64,000 nucleotides of DNA from Powellomyces hirtus (taxonomy: Eukaryota; Chytridiomycota; Chytridiomycetes; Spizellomycetales; Powellomycetaceae): NCBI GenBank assembly GCA_025526995.1, contig JAHLKG010000004.1, positions 124,001 through 188,000 on the forward strand, written 5' to 3'. A program made the position numbers and the translations under genes. Below, piece by piece: positions 55,222 through 64,000 of the stretch. The notes beneath the pieces were generated by a model. The model was not told the DNA's origin and did not search any database. It saw only the letters and a list, made by a program, of their open reading frames with translations. Position 1 is the first letter of the stretch. Each line of letters opens with the position of its first letter.

Positions 55222-57482
55222 GGTTGGGTTTAGAGGCGCATACGCCTTTTGCATTTTTTCTGTTTTACTATTTGCGGGGTGTTATTTTTCTGCTTTTGCA
55301 GGAGGGAAGAAAATGGTGCTTCGCGGCATTCAGAAATGAAAAAAGTGTATATCAGCCCCCTGTGCCACTCTGTCTTTCTTGATGAAGGTTTCGGATCCCA
55401 TCCATATGTTGGCAATTTCTAACCATACGTTCGCCTTTTTCCAATATTGTTACACCACCAGCCATACCTTTTACAGTAGGGTTCGTGCAACGAAACTGGC
55501 ACGCCACGTCGTTCCTACCAGAAATTGTAATTCCTACCAGCAAACGAAACCACATGCGGGCTAATGACCTGTGCACCTGCCGAGGGAGCTTCAATATCCC
55601 CGCCGAAGCACGTAGTGCGGGGCAGTCTGGAATAAGGACCGATTGATCACACTTTGAGTGCTCGCGATTTTCAACACTCAGGAAGCGGATTCACAATCAA
55701 GCAAGGCAAGACGCCAAGTTCAAAACTTAAGGGCTGGTTCATCCAGATACCAGCATTCAGGAAGAATGCAGGTGTGAGAATCTGTAAATACCGCCAAATT
55801 TCCCGAATGCTTTCCGGCTTTCTCGATAGGTCGCATGAGTTGGCGCCAATTCGTATCCCTTTTATCCGGAGGGCGACGAGGAAGACGCGGGATCATCGCA
55901 ACTTCAAGACTGTCGAGGCCAAAGTTGGGGGAAATCGATAGCCATGCTTGCGTCGTGGGCAGTTCCTATGGCAGAAAAATATTATGGACCCGTTACACCA
56001 AACCGGCTTCACTTCCTCTCCATGGCCCCCATGCCGCTGGTTGCACGGGGTGCATGTCGGTGGTTGCCAGTGCTTGTGTGGGGGCTCGGACAGTACTATT
56101 CAACGGTGAAAGCTGCGAACGGGTCGCCATTCAACGGTGAGGCCTGGTTTTACACTTTTTCCACTTGACTTTTGAGATTTGCCATCGAGCTGCGAACGAG
56201 AGGATGACTTGGTTTGGTGTCGCGGCGCGGCCGCGTTCTCCCCCCATGAACACGCGTCCGCGTCGCGGTTCTACTACTTTTCGACCGGCCCCATGAAGGC
56301 CCTGTAACTATCGATAGTAGTATGTAGCCAAAAAAAAAAAAAATTAAAAACATGAACCATATGCGGGGGAAAAATTGTGGAATGGAGGGTGATCGGAGGC
56401 GGTGGACATAGTACCGGTGCACAATATAATTTACCTCCACAACGGTAAGGTAATATTGTCAATGCGCGCGGCCTCATTATTAGGGCCTACCATATGGTTT
56501 GGGGGTGCAGCATGGTTTCCACCGGGAGACTCAATTTTGCCTCAGCATGGCATGCGCACCAACGCAGCTCATCCAACAGTGGCATTTTTCCCTCTTGGCC
56601 CAACTTCTGTGCGGCCGTAAGGCAGCCGGGTCTGATGAGGGTGATATCGGTGAAGGAAGCCTTGTTGGTTACGGTTGTCATTACGGTGGAACCTAGCGAG
56701 AAAATTGGTTACGACCCATCTTGACTTCATTGGGGTCGCATGGCATGTGCTCTCCAGGAGTTCTTCCCTGCGCAGCATTTGACCATTCCAGCTGGGAATG
56801 GGACGGTGCAGGTCCCCGCCATGCCGTGCCTCTTCAACCTGTTCCGTATTCTTGCCACTTGAGGCAAAAGCCCCTCTCCCCCCTGATTAACAAGAAAAAG
56901 CCATCGCTTCCGTCTCCCCACACACATCATGCTGGCCGGTGCCCATGTCCAAGCCGATCCGGTCTCACGCTAGTTTTTGGCCATTTTGTGCATTTGTGCT
57001 CGAGTCGAGGGAGCTGTTCTGTCCCCCCTTTCTCCTCGCGAGCACAGCACACAGCACCAGAGAAAGCAGAGAATAGCACAGACAGTCAGCGGGGTACTGT
57101 AGTCGCAGGGGAAAAGAAAGGGAAAAGAAAGGGAAAGAAAGGATCATGGAAACGCTACCTTTTTTTTGTTTCTCCAACACAACTTTGTTTTGTGTGCAAA
57201 CCTGGCACTGATTGACGGCAATTGTGTAGCAAGGACGTTCTCCTGCACGACGATCTGTCGAGAAATAGGAAAGAAACACGGCAACAAACACTTTGCTGAG
57301 CTGTACACACCTCGCTTCTTCCGTTTGATGTTGAAAAGAAAAGGAGACTTGCTGCATCGTTGTCGAATGCCGGGCATTGCTATAAAAGCGGGAGTGCATG
57401 GAGGTTCCTTCCTTTTGTCTTCACCTCACAAACACACTCCTCACTCCTCTTCCCTTCGCAACCCACACGCTCATCCAACAAA
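55222..57482. other. Long gene-free region with TATA promoter at its right end
   Basis: About 2.3 kb. Short open frames occur on both strands but none is protein-like or conserved in my reading. An A-rich stretch (56330-56343) and repeated GGGAAAAGAAA units (57110-57140) are present. TATAAAAG at 57381-57388 and a CA-rich leader belong to the DUF4360 gene. Confidence 0.55.
57381..57388 (+). promoter_or_regulatory. TATA box of DUF4360 secreted protein gene
   Basis: TATAAAAG, 95 bp upstream of the ATG at 57483. Confidence 0.7.
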
Positions 57483-58184
57483 ATGAAGGCTTCTGTCATC
57501 CTCCCCATTGCTGCCCTCATCGGCGCTGCCGCTGCCCGCCCCACGGACGTCGTCAAGCCCGGCCCTAACCAGGTTTACATCAAGAGCGTGAGCTGTAAGT
57601 ACTTTTCACGGACCACTCTTGCGCGAAAGGGAATTTGGTACTGAACCCATTCCCCTTTTTCTCTAGACAACGGCTCCGGATGCCCCATCTCTCCTCCCTC
57701 CGCCAAGGTCGTTCTCGCCGACGACCAGGGCTCCTTCACCGTCCTGTTTGACAAATTCATCGCCGAGGCTGGTCCCGACGTTCCGCGCAGCGAGAACCGC
57801 AAGAACTGCCAGCTGAACGTGGGGATTCATATTCCGGGCGGCTTCCAGTTCTCCATCGCTTCCGCCGACTTCCGCGGATGGGCCCAGCTTGACGCCAAGG
57901 TCAGCGGTCTCCAGACCACCCAGTACTACTTCCAGGGTAACGGCAAGACCGTATCCACCGCGGCCCGCATCCCTGGCCCTATCACCGATTCGTACGCCAT
58001 CCACGAGGAGATTGGATTCACTAGCCTGTCCTGGTCGCGTTGCGGTGAAGACTCGAACGTCAACATCAACACTGCGATCTTTGTTGACAACTCCAAGGCC
58101 AAGACTGCCTCGGGTCTCCTCACCACCGACTCCATCGACGGAAAGGTGCAGCAGATCTACGGTTTCCAGTGGCAGAAGTGCTGA
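57483..58184 (+). CDS. Secreted DUF4360 domain protein
   Basis: Exons 57483-57594 and 57667-58184 encode 209 residues. Signal peptide ~1-18 (VILPIAALIGAAAA). The mature part is a full DUF4360: YNGSGCPISPPSAKVVLADD, FTVLFDKFIAEAGP, RKNCQLNVGIHIPGGFQFSI, DFRGWAQLDAKVSGLQTTQY, then WSRCGEDSNVNINTAIFVDN and the final Cys in FQWQKC. Four Cys positions suit two disulfides. Members are secreted proteins of fungi and some bacteria without established function. The TATA box and strongly C-ending codon choice suggest high expression. Confidence 0.93.
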
Positions 58185-58648
58185 AGAAAGCAAAGCGTAC
58201 AGCCACCGCTTTCTTTCGCCACGCCGGCTCGGCATGAGAATGGCGACTGTATTCGAATCCCACTAACGCTTTCATGAGTTGATCTCACGCCTGCGCTTTG
58301 GACCTTCTTTGAATACTCCCACCTTCGTCTTTGACCGTTGTTTACACATTTACGTACCTACCTCTTTAACTCCTACATGTATCTCCAAGTGAGCTCTACC
58401 CTCAATAAGATTACATTCATTCAACTACTTTCTCCCGTTTGCACTGAGGTGATACTGGCTCAGTTGCCGCCCTTGGACGTAAACCTATCTTCGTAGGCTT
58501 GAACTCGTAGCTCGACAAACTCCATCCGCGTGCGCAGTCGCCATTCACCTCAACGAGGTCAAATGAACTACCCAAGCCACCGACAGCGTTCACAACAACC
58601 CTTCTTCTTGTTGCCTCATTCCCCCTCCTTCTACATACATCGCCCGCA
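58185..58648. other. Intergenic region
   Basis: About 460 bp; AATAAGAT near 58403 may be the polyadenylation signal of the DUF4360 gene. The rest should be the Gemin2 promoter. Nothing else seen. Confidence 0.5.
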
Positions 58649-59897
58649 ATGTCTGGATACAACAACAGCGGCCGCCGCCGAACCGGGGCCAATAATGGTA
58701 ATGGGAACAGCCGGAGGGACTGGACGCAATCCGACGAAGATGGGCTGAAACGTCCCGCGCTACCATTGGATGGTTACGACATTGACGAGCCGGAGTTTGT
58801 TGAAGGAGGCCCGCCGGCATCCGGCTTGCAGTACTTGAGGATGGTGAGGTGCGACTTGTGGTGTGATAGAAGCGGGATGCGAACTAGAGATGCAAGGCGT
58901 GCTTGCGGTTTGGGCATTTACTTATTTGGTGCGTTTTTTTCTTCTTTCCTTTTTGACCACAGAGCTGAAGCAAACGCCTGTCCCCAAGTCATGCGAGTCT
59001 CGCCTCCACCCAATTTCCAGCACCCCATTCCCTCCCACGTTCCCGACATCCGCGCGCAATACTTTGGGACCTCCACTTCACCTCCCACCACCAACGACAA
59101 CACGGACCCTCCCTGTCCTCCGCATCTCGCACCCTCCTCACAATGGCTATCCTCCTTCCTCGCGCGGTTCGCCAATTTGCAACGCGGTCTGGCGGTGCAC
59201 CGGGCACGATATGTGGAGAGACGGCGTGGGACGCTGTATAGGCCGGACCCGACGGACGAGCGGGCGTGGAAGGTGTTTTGTTATGGTGAGCCTATCCCCT
59301 CAGCAATACACTCGGAAAATGAGGAGAAGGACGGGAAACGCAAATGGACCGGTGGAGTCGCCTTACTTCCACAAACGAAAAAAACAAAAACCGAATGGGG
59401 TGCGGCACCCTCAACATCAATGATGATGGATATTGAGGAAGATGGGGAGGAAGGGGATTACGAACACGACAACGAGGAGCAGACCAAAGAACCTCTCCTC
59501 GACATTGTCTGCGGACTAGAGCACGGCGACACGATCCGGCTCATCCGCTTCCATATCCGGTGGATCAGTGCCGCTAATCATATCACAGAAGCGCAGGTGA
59601 GTCTTTCCCCTCCAATTACTCTATCCCTCTTGCTCAATCTCTTATCTTTCTTTTTTCTTTCAGGGCCAATGGCTATTCGCCCTCCTCATGCGCCTGGACC
59701 CCCTCCTCATTGCCGAAGAAGTGGCAACAGTTCGCGAACTGTGCCGCCTCTTGCGCCGTGTGCGGGCGGCCATGGGCACCGAGCTGCGTCCCGAAGATCC
59801 GCGGGCCGCTAGCTTGAACATGCTGGTCGCCATTGTCGCCAATGTGTTTGGACAGCGGGACTTGGCGGATGCGACGACGACGACGATGACCACGTAA
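58649..59897 (+). CDS. GEMIN2: Gemin2 (SMN-interacting protein 1)
   Basis: Exons 58649-58848, 58963-59596 and 59664-59897 encode 355 residues. The conserved N-terminal block GLQYLRMVRAEANACPQVMR appears only when the GTGCGA donor at 58849 is used. The C-terminal helical domain shows HIRWISAANHITEAQGQWLF, ALLMRLDPLLIAEEVATVRE and LNMLVAIVANVFGQRDLAD, the Gemin2 end signature. A non-conserved acidic insertion (~215-255) separates the two. In animals Gemin2 clamps the Sm pentamer for snRNP assembly with SMN; yeast Brr1 is the distant relative. Together with SART1 it adds a second snRNP gene to the window. Confidence 0.88.
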
Positions 59898-60145
59898 ACA
59901 TGTGTTGGGGGTGGAGGTGGGAGGAAGGAGATGGGATGGCGTGACAACCCTCCGAAAACGGTAAAGGAAAGCAAGAAGTATGGATCCAATCGGTTTGTTG
60001 CAAGTTCGTTTGCAATGCCATGTATATAGGTTACATAAGAAGGTGATAAATAAAATAGTGTATAGCGACCAGATGGGTCGTAAATGAGGGAATGAAATGC
60101 AAAGAACTAGAAACAGAGATACCATACCCACACTACGCCATGTTT

Positions 60146-62742
60146 TTACTTAAACTCCTGATCCAGTTTGTTAAAAAACTCTCGCAGCTGGGGTACCGTC
60201 ATAAACCCTTTATCACTTCCATCTCTAGCGCGGACGGCCACACCGCCGGCCTTGCGCTCATTCTCGCCAACGACGAGCATGAAATTGTACTGGGCAGCCT
60301 GGGCGTCGCGGATCCGTTTCGGGAGCGAATGGTCGGTGGCGTCCACGTCAACGTGCCAGAAGGTATTTGGTGGCGGCGGTGGTGGTAGTGGTCTTGTTTC
60401 AGTTGTGTGTGTTGTTGATAAAGGTGCTGACGGTGATAGCGGGTTGGCCGGCAACCCCCGCCCACTGAGCTGCGCCGCAATTGATTCTGCATAGGCCGTG
60501 TACTCGTTCGCGACCGGTACAACCACCGCTTGTCTAGGTGAGAGCCAGAACGGCCATCGTCCCGCATAATGCTCAATCAAGATCGCCAGCATTCTCTCCA
60601 CACTGCCCAGTACCGCGCGATGCACAATAACAGGCGTTCGTTGACTCCCATCCTGATGCTGGTACTTTAGGCCAAACCGTTTTGGCAGCTGGAAATCAAG
60701 CTGAACCGTCGCCGTCTGGTGCTGTCTGCCCAAAGCGTCGGTCAATAGAATATCGATTTTAGGTCCATAAAAAGCACCATCGCCCGGGTTCAGCGTCCAC
60801 GCTCTCCCACTCTCATCAAGCGCTTTCCGGAGCTGTGTTTCCGCATCATCCCACTGCTGCACCTCCCCTACGAATTTCGTTTCCGGGCGGGTAGAGAGAG
60901 CCAGTTCATAGGCCGGGAAGCCAAAGATGGTGTAGACGCGGTCGATAAAGTGGAGGGTGGCAGCGATTTCGGTTTGGAGTTGGTCCGGCGTGCAGAAGAT
61001 GTGCGCGTCGTCTTGATGGAATTTGCGGACGCGGGTAAGACCTGTCAGAGCGCCTGATGCCTCATTCCTATTCAAGCCCCCAGAGGTGGGTTAGAAAGAC
61101 AGTGATTTGGAGGTCACATCTAACAAGTGATATGTTTCTTACCTGTGCAAGGGACTAAACTCTGCGAGGCGTATCGGCAAGTCGCGATAGGATTTAGCAG
61201 AGCTGGCGTACACGAGGCAATGACCCGGGCAGTTCATTGGTTTGAGGCCATGAATGTCCGCGTCCGCTGGCTCGTCGTGTGTGCCTCCACAGCAGGATGC
61301 ATGCGAGTCACCATCGGGAAGGGTAGAGGGCGGTGAGGGGTTTGAGTTCTCGCTAGTGGTGGTGGGGGTAGTGGTGGCTGCGGTGGTGTTGATGTTGGTA
61401 CTGGTGCTGCTGCCGGTATGAACGACAAACATATCATCCTTGTAGTTTTCCCAGTGCCCGGACGTCACCCACACGTCTTTATTGAACAGCAGCGGGGTAA
61501 CAACCTCCGCGTATCCAAAGCGGCGATACTCTGCACGGAGAAAATCAAGCAATTTCTGCGTAATGCGTGTTCCATGCGGGAGCATGAACGGTGATCCGGG
61601 GGCGAGCGGGTTCATAATAAACAATCCCTGCTGTTTGCCCACAACGCGATGATCTCGCCGCGCCGCTTCCTCCTGCGCCGTCTCCCACCGCGCCAGCGCC
61701 TCAGGCTGAGTGAACGCAATGCCATAGACGCGGGAGAGTGGTTGTTCCGCGTTGTTCGTAACCGTCCACTGGGCGCCGGCCGTGCGGGTCAACCTATGCG
61801 GGCGGAGGTATCCCGTGTGAGGCACATGCGGGCCGCGACACAGATCAATAAAGTCGCCGCACCGGTAGAGCGTGACGGGTGCGTCGGGCGGGATGCGGGA
61901 TAGAAAGTGGAGTTTGAAGGGGTTGTGGATGAACATGTGTTCGGCGATGGTGCGGGGCACGACGAGGCGTTGAAACCGCGCTTTCTTTTTAGCAAAAGAT
62001 TTCATTTGTGCGGCGAGGTCGCGGGTATCTTGCATCGTCACATTATAGATTGCGTCGCCTTCAGAACGCAAAAGGTTGGAAATGCGCTTCTCAATGGGTT
62101 GTTGCACGTCGTCGTGGGTATCAGCCTCGCGCGCTCGAATGAGCGAATCGTAGAAGAACCCTCCGTTTTTGATCGCGGGGCCATCGCAGAGAAAAACCGC
62201 GTCGCCGAATTTATGTTCCATGGCCCACCCCAGGAGATGTGCCCCCGAGTGCCACACCGTATGTTGGGCCAGCGTTGTTGAAGAGTCGGCCGGCACGAGT
62301 TCGAGTGAGCAGTTGGATTCGAGAGGCCGCGATAGGTCCCATGCATGTTCTCGATCGACAATCGCGAGGAGATGCGAATCGGCGTTCAAGCCCATTTCTA
62401 TAACCCAAAAGACAATTTCAGGGGCCTGTCCCATCGCCCTTTGCATCTTTGCCGTCCGCTTTTAAACACACCTTGAATGATCTCCAACGGTCGCATCACC
62501 CCAGCTTGACCTTCAAAGAGCCGTTCAGCACCATCTACCATAACTTTAATGCCAGTCCTCTCTGCCGCTTCCGATCGCAGCTTTTCCGCATTTTCGTCCC
62601 ACACGGCGAGCCTGTGTCGAGCGTACGTGCTAGCATGACCTACAATTCATTGACAGTTGGATAACAACCTTCTGACAAGAAAAAATCTGGGACAATATGT
62701 TGAGACATACGTTGTACGAATCCTGGCTTCCGACAGGACCAT
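60146..62742 (-). CDS. THRS: Threonyl-tRNA synthetase
   Basis: Exons 62742-62718, 62639-62472, 62397-61143 and 61067-60146 encode 789 residues. TGS domain (IKVMVDGAERLFEGQAGVMR, AWDLSRPLE), then the N2 editing domain with HTVWHSGAHLLGWAME and DLCRGPHVPHTG, whose His/Cys pairs are intact. The class II core has FMLPHGTRITQKLLDFLRAE, GLKPMNCPGHC (zinc Cys), RVRKFHQDDAHIF (zinc His) and TPVIVHRAVLGSVERML (third zinc ligand). The anticodon-binding domain ends VPQLREFFNKLDQEFK. Two lineage-specific insertions are present, one Thr/Ser-rich before the zinc Cys and one Pro-rich in the anticodon domain. The first 25-nt exon is chosen by phase and is the least certain part. Confidence 0.93.
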
Positions 62743-63218
62743 GTGGTGGCTAACGGGCGGCAGGCATGCCGTCGTGATATGAACATTTCGCGGAGGAACG
62801 AACAAACAAATGGGGATTTCGGAGGTTCGGGGCGGTCATCTCCGAAATGACAGTTTCCTCGTCCGTACTAGATTAAGCGTTCATTGCGCAGCAAGTAATC
62901 CCTTCAAACATCTCACACTTTTCAGCAATAAATATCGTTCTCGCTAAAACCATCGATACTTCTACTTATTGTTAGACGTTTAATAGACACAGTGTATTCT
63001 GCAAAGTGTGAAACTGCAAAAACCAAAAAAACTACGACCTACATACTGGAAAACATACGCGGCAACTTGCCTGCCCTTCCCCAGGGCCTTCCTACAAAGT
63101 TTCGCGACACGATGGATACAACACAACATACAGCATGAGACATCCTACTTAACTAGCACTCAAGCCCAAAAAAATCAGCGGGGCGATGGTGCTGCGGGAC
63201 GAACCCAAATCTTCCTCA
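62743..63218. other. Intergenic region
   Basis: About 480 bp between the ThrRS start and the 3' end of the phosphoribosyltransferase; no recognised feature. Confidence 0.5.
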
Positions 63219-64000
63219 TCATTCCTCTTGACCAAAATGTGCCCCTCGGCGCAGCAACTCGATCACTTCTTCATCCTCCGTTTGTGGGAACTGCTCATAC
63301 CTGATCCGTTTTAACCCAGGAATTCAGAGGAAGGAAAAAAAACTGAATGAGGACATCCGCTTCATCACAACTCCGGGGCTGAGCGTCATGGAAAACCCCT
63401 CCAAGAACCATTCTTACCACATCCCAACCGCGTTGAAATGTCTCGGCTGATGCAAGCACACAATTTCGTCCGTGAGTGCACCAATGGTCTGAACACTATC
63501 GGGTGCACCGACGGGTGCGGCCGCAATAATGCGGGCCGGGTTGTGGACGCGGACCGCGAGGATTGCGGCGCGGAGAGTTGCTCCAGTCGCGATCCCATCT
63601 GGATACGCGTCCACCCGCGTGAAAATATGTGTCATCAGTATCGTGATGCGATACAGTATTGTGAGGGCTTGGTGTGTACTGTACCGTCAATGATGATAAC
63701 ATTCTTCCCGGTGAGCACCGGGTACGGCTTCTCTCCGCGATATTTTCTGGTTCGACGTTCCAGTTCTGCAGACTAAAATGCGAATGAGAGGGAATGTTTA
63801 GTTGGTAACCAACCGGTGGGAAGACATCACACTAAACGATCGCCAAACCTCGCGGCGGCGAACGGCTTCTAGTTGAGAGTCTGTAACTCCCCCGCGGCCC
63901 ACCATGGTAGGGTCTACATACGAGACACCTCCCATCGCACTGTTTGCAAGAATTCGGAAGACGATTAAGAAACATGCGAAACTCCCCCGGCGACAGATAG
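63219..64000 (-). CDS. Bacterial-type phosphoribosyltransferase (5' part beyond window)
   Basis: Visible exons are 63939-63849, 63772-63685, 63598-63418 and 63300-63219; the gene continues past the right edge. The joined product shows SAELERRTRKYRGEKPYPVL, then NVIIIDDGIATGATLRAAIL, the PRPP-binding loop (acidic pair followed by GIATGAT), IIAAAPVGAPDSVQ, DEIVCLHQPRHFNAVGMWYE and QFPQTEDEEVIELLRRG. This order matches predicted phosphoribosyltransferases common in bacteria. Substrate is unknown. The introns show that it is a resident nuclear gene. The exon A donor is GTTTGG, a weak site; the phase supports it. Confidence 0.82.

Noticed and set aside
1..64000. CRISPR arrays, bacterial operons, insertion sequences, transposase genes
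   Set aside because: No regularly spaced direct repeats with spacers, no transposase or reverse-transcriptase motifs; the DNA is eukaryotic nuclear.

Overview
The window is nuclear DNA of an intron-rich eukaryote, most likely a zoosporic (flagellated) early-diverging fungus. This rests on short GT-AG introns in most genes, fungal-type proteins (YIH1, TFIIF, a DUF4360 secreted protein), and two genes tied to cilia in other eukaryotes: a nephrocystin-1 homologue and an androglobin homologue. A short TTAGGG tract fits a fungal genome. The lineage is inferred, not proven. Exon boundaries were assigned by hand from reading phase and homology; in every multi-exon model that lies wholly in the window the exon lengths sum to a multiple of three.

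1-16 kb: a multi-pass membrane protein cut by the left edge, YIF1 (ER/Golgi), a PIN/XPG-like nuclease with a C-terminal zinc ribbon, a protein with three cyclic-nucleotide-binding domains, VPS24/CHMP3 (ESCRT-III), a small myristoylation-motif protein, and nephrocystin-1. 15.6-22 kb: TFIIF alpha and SART1/Snu66 are divergent around a perfect 18-bp inverted repeat. 22-28 kb: an interstitial telomere-like tract, a small secreted protein, an acidic protein of unknown function and VPS20/CHMP6 (ESCRT-III).

27.8-32.7 kb holds an 11-exon androglobin homologue in which the globin and IQ segments are missing. 33-40 kb: YIH1/IMPACT, prefoldin subunit 4, proteasome ATPase Rpt6 and Tti2. 40-49 kb: a proline-rich secreted protein, a CHTOP/FoP-type RNA-export adaptor, a TATA-driven hydrophilic small protein, a Trf4/PAPD5 poly(A) polymerase and a COQ8/ABC1 kinase-like protein. 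49-57.4 kb is gene-poor, with a decayed 2-oxoglutarate oxygenase, a single-pass membrane protein and a broken relative of it, a BTB-like protein and long silent stretches. 57.4-64 kb: a DUF4360 secreted protein, Gemin2, threonyl-tRNA synthetase and the 3' part of a bacterial-type phosphoribosyltransferase.

The genes do not form one pathway. Recurrent themes are RNA processing (SART1, Gemin2, Trf4, CHTOP-like), membrane traffic (YIF1, VPS24, VPS20), proteostasis (Rpt6, prefoldin 4, Tti2) and the flagellum (NPHP1, androglobin). Obvious TATA boxes sit mainly in front of secreted, small or lineage-specific genes and not in front of the large housekeeping genes.
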